Source: Haloarcula sp. CBA1127
Lineage (GTDB): Archaea; Halobacteriota; Halobacteria; Halobacteriales; Haloarculaceae
Assembly: GCF_001485575.1 (NCBI RefSeq)
Contig: NZ_BCNB01000006.1
Location: 3,057,922 to 3,121,921 of the forward strand
Length of the DNA: 64,000 nucleotides
Direction: 5' to 3'
Numbering within the stretch: position 1 is the first letter of the stretch; every line of letters starts with the position of its first letter. This document shows positions 25,262 through 34,034 of this stretch, one piece after another. A program made the position numbers and the translations under genes. Under the pieces are notes generated by a model. It was not told the origin of the DNA and did not search any database. It saw nothing but the letters and a program-made list of their open reading frames with translations.

Positions 25262-27181
25262 GCGGTCGACCTGAACACCGGTCACGTCGAAGCGCACCCC
25301 GCCGTCCTCGCTTTCTGCGACAGTTATCCGGCCGCCGTGTGCGTCGACGATTTCGGAGACGATAGCCAGCCCGAAGCCGGTCCCGTCGTCGCTCGTGGTG
25401 TAGCCGCGCTCGAACACCTCGTCACGCTCGTCTTCGGGAATTCCGGGGCCGTCGTCCGCGACGTAGAACCCACGGCCGTCAGCGAGGGTCCCGACGCAGA
25501 CGGTCACGGGGTCGTCGCTGTGTTCCACACTGTTTCGGAAGAGGTTCTCGAAGAGCTGCTGAAGCCGCGTCTGGTCGCCCGTGATCCGCGCGTCCGTATC
25601 GACCCGTTCAAGCGTCGCGTCCGAACTCTCGACGGTGTCCCAGGCGGCCGTAATGATATCGTCTAGCGACGCTTCGGTCGCGTCGATGACCTTGTGGCCG
25701 CCGCGGGCGAGCGCGAGCACGTCGTCGATGAGTTCGTCCATCCGTTCGAGCGACCGCCGGAGCGATTCGACGTGCTCCGGGTCCCCGTCGTATTCCTCGT
25801 CGACAAGCGTTAGCCGGCCGACCGCGACGTTGAGCGGGTTCCGGAGGTCGTGGCTGACGACGCTGGCGAACTCCTCCAGGCGGTTTCGCTCGCGGGTGAG
25901 TTCCTGCTCGCGGCGTTCGCGCTCCTGTTCGTAGCTGACCCAGTTCCCCATCAACTCCACGAGCGTGACTTCCCACTCCGAAAAGGAATCGCGGGGCTCC
26001 GTGCCGTAGAAGCAGAACGTGCCGTACACCGAGCCGTCGACGACAACGGGCGTTCCGAGGTAACAGGAGACGCCCATTTCGGTGTAACCCACTCTCTCAG
26101 TTAGTTCTGGCCGGTCTTCGGCGATATCAGCGAGCACCAGCGTCTGCTCCTCGACGACGGCCCGCTCGCAGTTCGTCGCGTCGAGCGGGACTGCATCGCC
26201 CGCCTCGATGGCTCCTGTCCGGTCGCGGACGATTTCGAAGACGTACATATCGCCATCGATGCGTGAGAGCGCGGCCGTTTCGGTTCCGAGGGCGTGCTGC
26301 CCGATTTCGAGCAGGCGCTCGACCTTGTCCTCGAAATCGAGGTCCTTGCGGGAGATAACCGCGTAAATCTCTCGGAGCGTCCGTTCTCTGCCCCTGATCT
26401 CCTCCTCGTGCTTGTGGCGCTCAGTGATGTCACGGAAGTACACCGAAATTCCGGTTTGTGACGGGTACGCAGACACTTCGAACCACGTCTGTAGCGGCTC
26501 GAAGTACGCTTCGAAGGATGTTGGCTCCTGCTTAGTCATCGCCTGTCGGTACTGCTTGCTGAACTCCGTTTCTTCCAGGGACGGGACCACTTCCCAGATG
26601 TTTTGCCCCAGCAAGTCGGTGGTATCACCGTCTCCCGCCATCGCACGGCCGATGACGCGGCGACCGCGTTCGTTGGCGTATGTGAACTCCCAGTTTTCGT
26701 CCACCGCAAAGAACGCGTCGGTCATCCGGTCGAGAATGTCCGCCTCCTCCTGATAACGAGCGACAGCAGCGGTGATCCGCTGTCGAAGGAACTCCGTCTG
26801 CTCTGAGAGGGGTGTCTTCGTCACGTAGTCCGTGACCCCGGCAGAAATGGCATCGCTGGCCACGCTTTCGTCCCCATCGTCAGTGAATAACAAAAACGGG
26901 AGGTCAGACGACTGCTCCCGGACGACGCTCAACAGTTCGATTCCGTCTCTGTCCGTCAGTCGGTACTCGCTGACAACACAGTCATAGGACGCGTTTTCGA
27001 GAGATGTGAGCGCGTCGTCCGCCGTCTCACACACCGTCACAGTGAATTCGTCGGGGCTCCCGCTTAGCGCCTCCGTGACTGCCGTGATGTCGTCGCAGTC
27101 CGCGTCAACGTAGAGAACGCGCACCCGACCGGCAGTTCCGTCGGCCCCGTGACGGTTCGGCGTGGCCACGGGTGTATCCAT
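25256..27181 (-). CDS. Sensor histidine kinase with degenerate N-terminal receiver (REC-PAS-GAF-HisKA-HATPase)
   Basis: A soluble 641-residue hybrid kinase starting MDTPVATPNRHGADG (a start 17 codons upstream is possible). Order: receiver-like domain (20-140), PAS (about 145-260, DAFFAVDENWEFTYANERG), GAF (about 285-430), HisKA with the phospho-acceptor H-box FASVVSHDLRNPLN, and HATPase (DDGPGIPEDERDEVFERGYT, GFGLAIVSEIV). In the receiver the phospho-acceptor Asp is replaced by Glu72 (DCVVSEYRL), while the terminal YVTKTPL lysine remains. It is an orphan kinase with no regulator gene adjacent. Confidence 0.88.
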   Translation of the reverse strand: MDTPVATPNRHGADGTAGRVRVLYVDADCDDITAVTEALSGSPDEFTVTVCETADDALTSLENASYDCVVSEYRLTDRDGIELLSVVREQSSDLPFLLFTDDGDESVASDAISAGVTDYVTKTPLSEQTEFLRQRITAAVARYQEEADILDRMTDAFFAVDENWEFTYANERGRRVIGRAMAGDGDTTDLLGQNIWEVVPSLEETEFSKQYRQAMTKQEPTSFEAYFEPLQTWFEVSAYPSQTGISVYFRDITERHKHEEEIRGRERTLREIYAVISRKDLDFEDKVERLLEIGQHALGTETAALSRIDGDMYVFEIVRDRTGAIEAGDAVPLDATNCERAVVEEQTLVLADIAEDRPELTERVGYTEMGVSCYLGTPVVVDGSVYGTFCFYGTEPRDSFSEWEVTLVELMGNWVSYEQERERREQELTRERNRLEEFASVVSHDLRNPLNVAVGRLTLVDEEYDGDPEHVESLRRSLERMDELIDDVLALARGGHKVIDATEASLDDIITAAWDTVESSDATLERVDTDARITGDQTRLQQLFENLFRNSVEHSDDPVTVCVGTLADGRGFYVADDGPGIPEDERDEVFERGYTTSDDGTGFGLAIVSEIVDAHGGRITVAESEDGGVRFDVTGVQVDRL

Positions 27182-27268
27182 ATCCGCTTCAGGGTATGTG
27201 GGAATAAAGTTGTACCGCCGGTAAGCTTTCATTACCAGGGTTTTACCCCGTGTATAGCGACTGAGAGG

Positions 27269-27997
27269 TCAGTCAGGCCGGCGAGCCGACAGGACCGGAA
27301 TCTCGTCGATGCGCTCTGTCGAAAGCGCGTCCCAGTCGACGCCCGTTGGCGTCGTATGCGTGGTGGCCGTCTCGACAGTTCGGTCCGGCGTCACAACCCA
27401 GTCCATTGGCACGTCGTGGTCGTCGACGGGGACAGTGGTGTCGACGACGCCTTCGGGGCCGCCGACAATCTGGAGTTCGTGGACCGTCGTCACGACCGGT
27501 GTCGTCTCGTCGACCAGTCCCAGTTCACGGAGGACAGCGTATTCGAGGTCGCTGTACCCCTCACCCTTCCCGATTCGCGCGCCGTCCCCGGTGACTGCGA
27601 CCGACCCCGATACCACGAGGTCAACGCTTCCGACCGCCTCGGGGCCGACCTGCCGGGCGTGGTCCGCGACGTTCGACACCGCCGGCGCGGCCTCGATGTC
27701 GTCGAGTTCGGCGGGGTCGAGTTCGTAGAAACACTGCTCGTCCCGGAGCCGTGGCACGGCCATATACACCGTTTTGCCGGCCCGCAGCGCCGCCCGGCGG
27801 ACCGGGAGCTGTGGTGAATCCGGATTCGCCTTCACCGTCTCCGCGGCGTCCCAGACTGCGGTCTCGGTCAAGCGCTGTGCGGCCTCGTTTGCGGCTTCGA
27901 AATTCGGAATCCGGTCGTGGGGCGGGAACGGGAATCGAGCGATACTGCGCTCTTCCAGCGCGTCCCAGACCGTCTCGCGGATAGTTTGTTTATCCAT
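27269..27997 (-). CDS. 5-formyltetrahydrofolate cyclo-ligase family protein
   Basis: A 242-residue protein starting MDKQTIRETVWDALEE; the upstream extension of the frame overlaps btuF and is spurious. The family features are an N-terminal helix, KANPDSPQLPVRRAALRAGK (substrate loop), and the conserved GARIGKGEGYSDLEYAVLRE ATP/substrate motif. It probably makes 5,10-methenyl-THF from 5-formyl-THF using ATP. It starts 4 bases after the btuF stop, so the two are likely co-transcribed, although no metabolic link to B12 is evident. Confidence 0.8.
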   Translation of the reverse strand: MDKQTIRETVWDALEERSIARFPFPPHDRIPNFEAANEAAQRLTETAVWDAAETVKANPDSPQLPVRRAALRAGKTVYMAVPRLRDEQCFYELDPAELDDIEAAPAVSNVADHARQVGPEAVGSVDLVVSGSVAVTGDGARIGKGEGYSDLEYAVLRELGLVDETTPVVTTVHELQIVGGPEGVVDTTVPVDDHDVPMDWVVTPDRTVETATTHTTPTGVDWDALSTERIDEIPVLSARRPD

Positions 27998-28001
27998 GGC
28001 G

Positions 28002-29102
28002 CTATGGCCTCCGGCGGCGAACCTGCTGTGTGCAGACCAGCGCCAGCAGCGCGACAAGTGCCCCAACAGCCGTGAATCCGGGGCCACTGGCGTCGGTCGT
28101 GGACTGGTCAGTGCTTGGCGTGTGGTCCGCGGGCGTGGGCTCGCTCGTTTTGGTCTCGGCCGGCATCACCGCCGACCGTGGGACGTAGCTGTCGGCGTCG
28201 TAGCGGTCCGGATAGAGCTGTGCAGTGGCATTATGTGCGAACGAAACTACGCTCCGCGGGGCGGGCTGGTTGATGTTCCGGACCTGTACGGCGACCGTCG
28301 AATTGGTCTCGCCTGCGGTCGTGCTGGCGTAGGGTTCTGTCTCCGCAACGGTCGCTGTGTTCTCGGTGACGAAGAGGACATCCGGGTCGAGCTGGAGGAT
28401 GACCTCGTCGCTGAGCTGTGGATACTGGGTGTGGTTGCGGGCCGCAACGTTCTCCGCGCCCGCGAGTTCGATGAGCGACGTGACGAAGGTGTTGCCCGCC
28501 GCCACGTACCCTCCGCCCAGCGGGTACAGCGCCGTCGGTCTGTCTTCGGCGTCCGCGGTGACCTGCCGGACGGCATCGACGTTTGCGTCCATCCAGGCGT
28601 TCGCTTCGCTCGCACCCTCGCAGTTACCGGTCAGGCGTCCGATAGTCGTTGTCTTTGTTCGGATATCCTCGATAGTTGTCGCGGCGGGGAGGTGATAGAC
28701 AGTGAGCCCGGCCTGTCGGAGCGGGGCCACGTCGCCGGCGCTGGCGTTCGGTGCGATCACGAGGTCCGGGTTCGTGCTGACGACACGCTCGACGTTGACA
28801 CCGAAGCTCGCGGAGACGTTCGTTCGGTTCTCAGCGCCGTCCAGATAGCTTGCATACTGGGTGAGCCCGACCACTTGGGAGCGGCCACCGATCTCCCACA
28901 TCGTCTGGGCAGCCGAAGGGTTGGTCGTCGTGACCCGCTCCGGGCGTTCCTCGAGGGTGACCTCGGTCCCGGTCGCGTCGGTCACCGTGACCGGAAACGA
29001 GCAGCCCTCCGCCTGTGTGGCTGCTGTTGCTGAAGCTGGAGTGACACCCGCGAACGAGCCGACAAGCAAGACAGAGACGAATACGAGAGAAAGTCGTCGC
29101 AT
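28002..29102 (-). CDS. btuF: Cobalamin-type ABC transporter substrate-binding protein, PGF-CTERM anchored
   Basis: A 366-residue extracellular binding protein of the BtuF/FepB class. The signal peptide (RLSLVFVSVLLVGSFAGVTP) is followed by the periplasmic-binding fold with PERVTTTNPSAAQTMWEIGG, NPDLVIAPNASAGDV and LDPDVLFVTENTA. The C-terminus has a Thr/Ser-rich linker, then SGPGFTAVGALVALLAL and RRRR, a PGF-CTERM sorting signal processed by archaeosortase. It is divergent from btuC with 58 bases between starts. Cobalamin is the likely ligand from gene order, but a siderophore cannot be excluded. Confidence 0.87.
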   Translation of the reverse strand: MRRLSLVFVSVLLVGSFAGVTPASATAATQAEGCSFPVTVTDATGTEVTLEERPERVTTTNPSAAQTMWEIGGRSQVVGLTQYASYLDGAENRTNVSASFGVNVERVVSTNPDLVIAPNASAGDVAPLRQAGLTVYHLPAATTIEDIRTKTTTIGRLTGNCEGASEANAWMDANVDAVRQVTADAEDRPTALYPLGGGYVAAGNTFVTSLIELAGAENVAARNHTQYPQLSDEVILQLDPDVLFVTENTATVAETEPYASTTAGETNSTVAVQVRNINQPAPRSVVSFAHNATAQLYPDRYDADSYVPRSAVMPAETKTSEPTPADHTPSTDQSTTDASGPGFTAVGALVALLALVCTQQVRRRRP

Positions 29103-29122
29103 ATCCTAGGCGGGTGTCAGGA

Positions 29123-29138
29123 GCAATAAATACTTATC
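29123..29138. promoter_or_regulatory. Back-to-back TATA boxes for btuF and btuC
   Basis: The A+T-rich stretch holds a TATA-like box on each strand: TTTATTGC (minus, 29123-29130), about 25 bases before the btuF ATG, and TACTTATC (plus, 29131-29138), about 26 bases before the btuC ATG. The two promoters are therefore adjacent and could be co-regulated. No extended riboswitch-like leader fits between the boxes and the start codons. Confidence 0.5.
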
Positions 29139-29160
29139 TACTGCAACTGGGCTTTCATAC

Positions 29161-30231
29161 ATGCGTTTCGCGGGTCGGACTGTCGGGTGGTCGGCGGGGC
29201 TCGTCGCCGTCCTCTGTGCCGTGGTGACGACGAGCGCCGGCATCGGCCCGGTGTGGATTCCGCCCGACGTCGTCGGGAAAGTGCTGCTCAACGCCGTCGT
29301 CGTCCCGACTGGCATCTCGTTCTCCGGTCCTGCCGTCGACGTGACCACGGCCCACGTATTTTCCTACACCGTAAGCGACCTCCAGACACAGATAGTGATG
29401 CAGGTCCGACTCCCCCGGATACTGCTCGGTGCGGTCGTCGGCTTCTCGCTTGCCGCCGCGGGGACGATCATGCAGGGAATCTTCCGGAACCCGATGGCTG
29501 ATCCCTCTATCATCGGCGTCTCTTCCGGCGCAGCGGTCGGCGCGGTTGCCTTCATTGTCGCGCCAGTCGTCATCCCGTTCGGGCTCGGGCTCCGCGGCGC
29601 GGCCTTCGCAGGAGCGCTGGTCGCGGCCTTCGGCGTCTATCTCATCGCCACGCGGAACGGCCGCACGCCGGTCGCGACGCTGTTGCTGGCCGGCGTGGCG
29701 ATACAGACGTTTCTGGGCGCGGTGGTCTCGTTCCTGTTGCTCCACAGCGGCGAGAGCATCCGCCGGGCGCTGTACTGGCTGATGGGCCATCTCAAGGGTG
29801 CGTCCTGGCCCGAAGTGACCACTAGCGTCGTGCTCGTTGCCGTCCCGTTCGTCGTGTTGCTCGCGTACGCACGCGACCTGAACGTCATGCTGCTCGGCGA
29901 GGAAGACGCACAGAGCCTCGGTATCGAAGTCGAACGGACCAAACGAGTCCTGCTTGCGCTATCAGCGGTCATCACGGCTGCGGGTGTCGCCGTCGCCGGC
30001 ATCGTCGGGTTCGTCGGCCTCATCGTCCCCCACGTGATGCGGCTGCTCGTCGGGCCGGACCACCGGATACTCCTCCCGACAGCGGCGCTCGCTGGGGCGT
30101 CGTTCCTCGTGGCGACGGACACGCTAGCACGCTCGGGGAGCGCCGAGGTCCCGGTCGGCATCGTCACCGCCGTCCTCGGTGCGCCGTTTTTCCTGTACTT
30201 GCTCCGGAAGCGGGAGGTCCACGAGCTATGA
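29161..30231 (+). CDS. btuC: Cobalamin-type ABC transporter permease BtuC
   Basis: A 356-residue FecCD/BtuC permease with about ten transmembrane helices. Conserved features are RLPRILLGAVVGFSLAAAGT near the second helix, FRNPMADPSIIGVSSGA, the coupling segment for the ATPase (LGEEDAQSLGIEV), and GIVGFVGLIVPHVMRLLVGP close to the C-terminus. The stop overlaps the btuD start by four bases (ATGA), so permease and ATPase are coupled. Confidence 0.93.
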   Translation: MRFAGRTVGWSAGLVAVLCAVVTTSAGIGPVWIPPDVVGKVLLNAVVVPTGISFSGPAVDVTTAHVFSYTVSDLQTQIVMQVRLPRILLGAVVGFSLAAAGTIMQGIFRNPMADPSIIGVSSGAAVGAVAFIVAPVVIPFGLGLRGAAFAGALVAAFGVYLIATRNGRTPVATLLLAGVAIQTFLGAVVSFLLLHSGESIRRALYWLMGHLKGASWPEVTTSVVLVAVPFVVLLAYARDLNVMLLGEEDAQSLGIEVERTKRVLLALSAVITAAGVAVAGIVGFVGLIVPHVMRLLVGPDHRILLPTAALAGASFLVATDTLARSGSAEVPVGIVTAVLGAPFFLYLLRKREVHEL

Positions 30232-31499
30232 GCGGTCAAAGCGAGCCCGACAATGCGGACCCGGAGCGAGACCGTTCCAGGCCGATGCTCGACGTATCCG
30301 ACCTCACGGTGTCTTTCGGCGACCAGCCGGTCGTCTCGGGCGTCGATTTCGGCGTCGACCGCGGGTCGCTCGTCGGTCTCGTCGGTCCCAACGGCGCGGG
30401 CAAGACGACCGTCCTGCGAGCGGTGAAAGGGACGCTCAACCCGGACACCGGAACGGTTCGCGTCGATGGCGAGCCGATTTCGAACCGCTCAGCGAAAGCG
30501 GTGAGCCGCCTTGTCGCGAGCACGCCACAGGGAACCGCACTGTCGTTCGACTTCAGCGTCAGACAGACCGTGGAGATGGGGCGGACACCGCATCTCGGCC
30601 GATTCGACCGAATGGACGACGGCGACCGGCGCGCCGTCGAGACGGCGATGGAGCGCGCCAGCGTCGCTCAGTTCGCTGACCGGCCGTTCACCTCGCTGTC
30701 CGGCGGCGAGCGCCAGCGGGTCCTGCTGGCCCGGGCACTGGCACAGAAGACGCCGGTGCTCCTGCTTGACGAACCGACGGCGAGCCTCGACATCAACCAC
30801 GCCGTCCGCACGCTCGAACTCGTCCGAGCGCTCGTCAACGATGGGAAAACGGCCGTCGCCGCCATCCACGACCTCAATCTGGCCGCGCGGTACTGCGACG
30901 AGCTGGTGTTGCTCGCCGGCGGCGGCATCCGCGCCGCGGGCCGTCCCGCCGATGTTCTCACGAGCGACACGCTCCGTGACGCCTTCGACGCGGAGACACT
31001 GGTGACGACCCAGCCCGGCACCGACGCGCCGCTTGTGACGCCGCTTGCTGAACAAGAGTCGGTCGCCCGTCGCGTCCACGTCGTCGGGACCGGCAAGCCA
31101 GCGGCCGCTGCCGTCTCGAAACTCGTCGGGGCTGGCTGTCGGGTCAGTGTCGGCGTTGTCTCTGCCGGCGACGCAGCCGCCGAGCGGGCCCAGGACCTCG
31201 ACTGTGAAGCAGTCACGGTCCCAGCCTTCGCTGGCATCGACGACACGGCCCGTGAGCGCGCAGTTGACCTCGCCGCTGCCGCCGATGCTGTCGTGATAGC
31301 GGGCGAAACCGGTGACGGCAACAGTGCGGTTATCGAGGCGGGCGATACTTGCCTCGCTGTCGAGACGGATGAGAGCGTCCACGCCAGCGCCGTCCACAAT
31401 ACCGTCCCACTGGCTGCGCTCCCTGCAGCGGTGGGGTCCCTGCCGCCCGGACCGGAGCGCGATGCGACACCGCCGCTCAATCAGTCGACCACTGACTGA
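30228..31499 (+). CDS. btuD: Cobalamin-type ABC transporter ATP-binding protein BtuD, with C-terminal extension
   Basis: A 423-residue ABC ATPase. Walker A is GPNGAGKTT, the signature is SLSGGERQRVLLARAL, Walker B is VLLLDEPTASLD, and the switch His is in VAAIHDLNLAARY. The ABC domain ends at about residue 270. About 150 further residues form an alpha/beta region beginning VHVVGTGKPAAAAVSKLVGA, with segments such as ADAVVIAGETG and HNTVPLAALPAA. This extension is absent from bacterial BtuD and looks like a Rossmann-type domain; its role is unknown. Confidence 0.9.
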   Translation: MSGQSEPDNADPERDRSRPMLDVSDLTVSFGDQPVVSGVDFGVDRGSLVGLVGPNGAGKTTVLRAVKGTLNPDTGTVRVDGEPISNRSAKAVSRLVASTPQGTALSFDFSVRQTVEMGRTPHLGRFDRMDDGDRRAVETAMERASVAQFADRPFTSLSGGERQRVLLARALAQKTPVLLLDEPTASLDINHAVRTLELVRALVNDGKTAVAAIHDLNLAARYCDELVLLAGGGIRAAGRPADVLTSDTLRDAFDAETLVTTQPGTDAPLVTPLAEQESVARRVHVVGTGKPAAAAVSKLVGAGCRVSVGVVSAGDAAAERAQDLDCEAVTVPAFAGIDDTARERAVDLAAAADAVVIAGETGDGNSAVIEAGDTCLAVETDESVHASAVHNTVPLAALPAAVGSLPPGPERDATPPLNQSTTD

Positions 31500-31569
31500 G
31501 TCCACCGTCGGCTGAGGTATCCCGGGCGAGAACAGCAACACCGATACTTTTCGCTCCCGTACGTCGCCC

Positions 31570-34008
31570 GTGGACGACACGATTTCGTGGCTCCGGGACC
31601 GTCCGTACTACGAGGGACAGATCGTCGACCAGCGGACGGTCCCCGGCCGGGACGCGCGGACCGCGGACTGCGACGTGGCGGACCGGCTCGCCAGCGTCCT
31701 CGAAGACCGGGGCATCACCGACCTCTACACCCATCAGGTGGACGCAATCGAGGCAATCAGGTCCGGTGACAACGTTGTTCTCGCGACCGAGACGGCGAGC
31801 GGGAAGAGCCTCGCCTACACCGTTCCGGCGTTCGAGCGGGCGCTTGACCGCCGGGCAACGACACTGTACATCGCCCCACAGGTCGCGCTCATCAACGACC
31901 AGACCGAGACGCTGTCGGAGTTGGCGCAGGGACTTGGCTTCGCCTCCGGCGTCTCCGTCGCCCAGTACACCGGCCGGCAGTCCAAATCCGAGAAAGAGGC
32001 TATCCGGGAGCGCCAGCCGACCGTGTTGCTGACCACGCCGGATATGCTCCACTACGGCATCCTCCCCCACGCCCATCGGCTGTGGGACTGGTTCTTCCAG
32101 CGACTCGAAACCGTCGTCATCGACGAGGTCCACGGCTACCGCGGCGTGTTCGGCAGCCACGTCTCGCTGGTGATGCGCCGCCTCCAGCGGGTAGCTGAGC
32201 GGTTCGACGCAGGCGGCAGTAACGGCGAGGAGAGTACGGCTACGGCGGGCGGCCCGGAGTGGGTCTGTTGCTCGGCGACTATCGGCAATCCGGTGGAGCA
32301 CGCGGCAGCAGTCACCGGCCAGCCCGATCCGTCGTTCGCGCTGGTCGACGAGGACGCGAGTGCCAGCGGGCCGCGTCACTGGCTGCTGTGGAACCCCCCG
32401 GAGTACGAGGGTGACGGCTGGGGGAGCGGCCGCCGGAAGTCGAACCACGTCGAGACGAAACAGCTGTTCGTCGACCTCGTCGAGCGGGGCCTCCAGACGG
32501 TCGTCTTTGCCGGGTCGCGCCAGACCGCCGAGCGCTACGCCAGCGATAGCGCCGACGAACTCCGGAAGCGTGGCGAGCACGACCTCGCCGATGGCGTCGC
32601 CGCGTACCAGGCCGCGCTGACCGACGACCGCCGGCGCGAACTGGAGCAGGGCCTGCAGTCGGGGGACCTGCGGGGCGTCTGGTCGACCAGCGCACTCGAA
32701 CTGGGCGTCGACGTGGGCGGCCTCGACGCCGTGTTGCTGGACGGCTACCCCGGGACGCGGATGCGGGCCTTCCAGCAGGCCGGGCGGGCCGGCCGCGGCA
32801 CCGACCCCGCGCTCGTCGCGCTGGTCGGCGGGGAGGACCAGCTTGACCAGTACGTCCTGCGCAACCCCGACGCGCTGTTCGAGACGGGGGCCGAGCAAGC
32901 TGTGACCAACCCCGAAAACGAGCAACTGCTCCCGGACCACGTTCACGCGGCCGCCTGTGAAAACTGGCTCTCACCGGACGACGACCGTCATTTCGGCGAG
33001 ACGTTCCCCGACGTAGTCGCCGACCTCGAATCGGCCGGGAAACTCGACCGTCGCCAGACCGACCAGGGAATGCGCTGGCTCGGCAACGGCAGCCCGCACC
33101 ACGAGATGAACCTGCGGACCGTTGACGACGGCGAGGTGAAGCTGGTGGCGAACGGCGACGTAATAGCGACGCTCTCCGTCGAGGACGCACTGCGGGACGC
33201 CCACCCCGGCGCGATTTACCATCATCAGGGCCGGCGCTACGAGGTGACGGACCTCGACCTCAACGCGGGTGTGGCAGAACTCGACCGGACGTGGGCCGAT
33301 TACTTCACTCGCGTCCTGCACGACAAGACCATCACCGTTGAGGCGGACCTGGCGGAGCGGCGACTACCGACCCGCGAGGAGGTTCCGGTCCGCTTCGCCT
33401 CAGTGACGATGCGCAAGCAAATCACTGGCTACGAGCGCCGCGACGGCTCCTCCGGGGAGGTGCTCGGCCAGCGTTCGCTCGATCTGCCCGAGACGACGCT
33501 GGAGACGAAGGCGCTGTACTACACCGTGCCGTCGGACCTGGAAAGCGAGATACGGCAGGGTGCGTACGGAGCCGAAAGCGATTCCGGGAGCGAGAACGAG
33601 AGCGGAAGCGGTGGCGGCGGTCAGTCCGGCGATGCGGTGACCGACGGCGGCGACGCCGGCGACTTCCCAGGGGCCATCCACGCCGCCGAGCACGCCATGA
33701 TTTCGATGTTCCCCTTCGAGTACCTCTGTGACCGCGGTGACATCGGCGGCCTGTCGACGCCGCGCCATCCCCACACCGGCGAGCCTACCATCTTCATCTA
33801 CGACGGCTATCCCGGTGGCATCGGACTAACGCGGGCGGGCTACCACGATATCGGACCGCTGATGGACACCACGCTGTCGATGCTGACCTCGTGTGATTGT
33901 GCCGACGGCTGTCCGGCCTGTGTGCAGTCGCCCCACTGCGGGAACGCGAACGACCCGCTCGACAAACACGGCGCGATACACCTGCTGGACGGGCTGGTAG
34001 AGCGGTAG
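31570..34008 (+). CDS. DEAD/DEAH-box helicase with C-terminal DUF1998 zinc domain (MrfA-like)
   Basis: An 812-residue superfamily-2 helicase with a GTG start. Motif I is ATETASGKSLAYT, motif II VVIDEVHGYRG, motif III CCSATIGNP and motif VI FQQAGRAGRG. The C-terminal DUF1998 domain carries the four-cysteine cluster CDCADGCPACVQSPHCG. Bacterial relatives (MrfA/YprA) act in repair of mitomycin-type DNA damage, so a DNA-repair role is likely. A Ser/Gly/Glu-rich insert at about residues 660-690 is probably a flexible linker. Confidence 0.88.
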   Translation: MDDTISWLRDRPYYEGQIVDQRTVPGRDARTADCDVADRLASVLEDRGITDLYTHQVDAIEAIRSGDNVVLATETASGKSLAYTVPAFERALDRRATTLYIAPQVALINDQTETLSELAQGLGFASGVSVAQYTGRQSKSEKEAIRERQPTVLLTTPDMLHYGILPHAHRLWDWFFQRLETVVIDEVHGYRGVFGSHVSLVMRRLQRVAERFDAGGSNGEESTATAGGPEWVCCSATIGNPVEHAAAVTGQPDPSFALVDEDASASGPRHWLLWNPPEYEGDGWGSGRRKSNHVETKQLFVDLVERGLQTVVFAGSRQTAERYASDSADELRKRGEHDLADGVAAYQAALTDDRRRELEQGLQSGDLRGVWSTSALELGVDVGGLDAVLLDGYPGTRMRAFQQAGRAGRGTDPALVALVGGEDQLDQYVLRNPDALFETGAEQAVTNPENEQLLPDHVHAAACENWLSPDDDRHFGETFPDVVADLESAGKLDRRQTDQGMRWLGNGSPHHEMNLRTVDDGEVKLVANGDVIATLSVEDALRDAHPGAIYHHQGRRYEVTDLDLNAGVAELDRTWADYFTRVLHDKTITVEADLAERRLPTREEVPVRFASVTMRKQITGYERRDGSSGEVLGQRSLDLPETTLETKALYYTVPSDLESEIRQGAYGAESDSGSENESGSGGGGQSGDAVTDGGDAGDFPGAIHAAEHAMISMFPFEYLCDRGDIGGLSTPRHPHTGEPTIFIYDGYPGGIGLTRAGYHDIGPLMDTTLSMLTSCDCADGCPACVQSPHCGNANDPLDKHGAIHLLDGLVER

Positions 34009-34034
34009 CGAGCCCGCCCAGTTCTGGAGACGAC

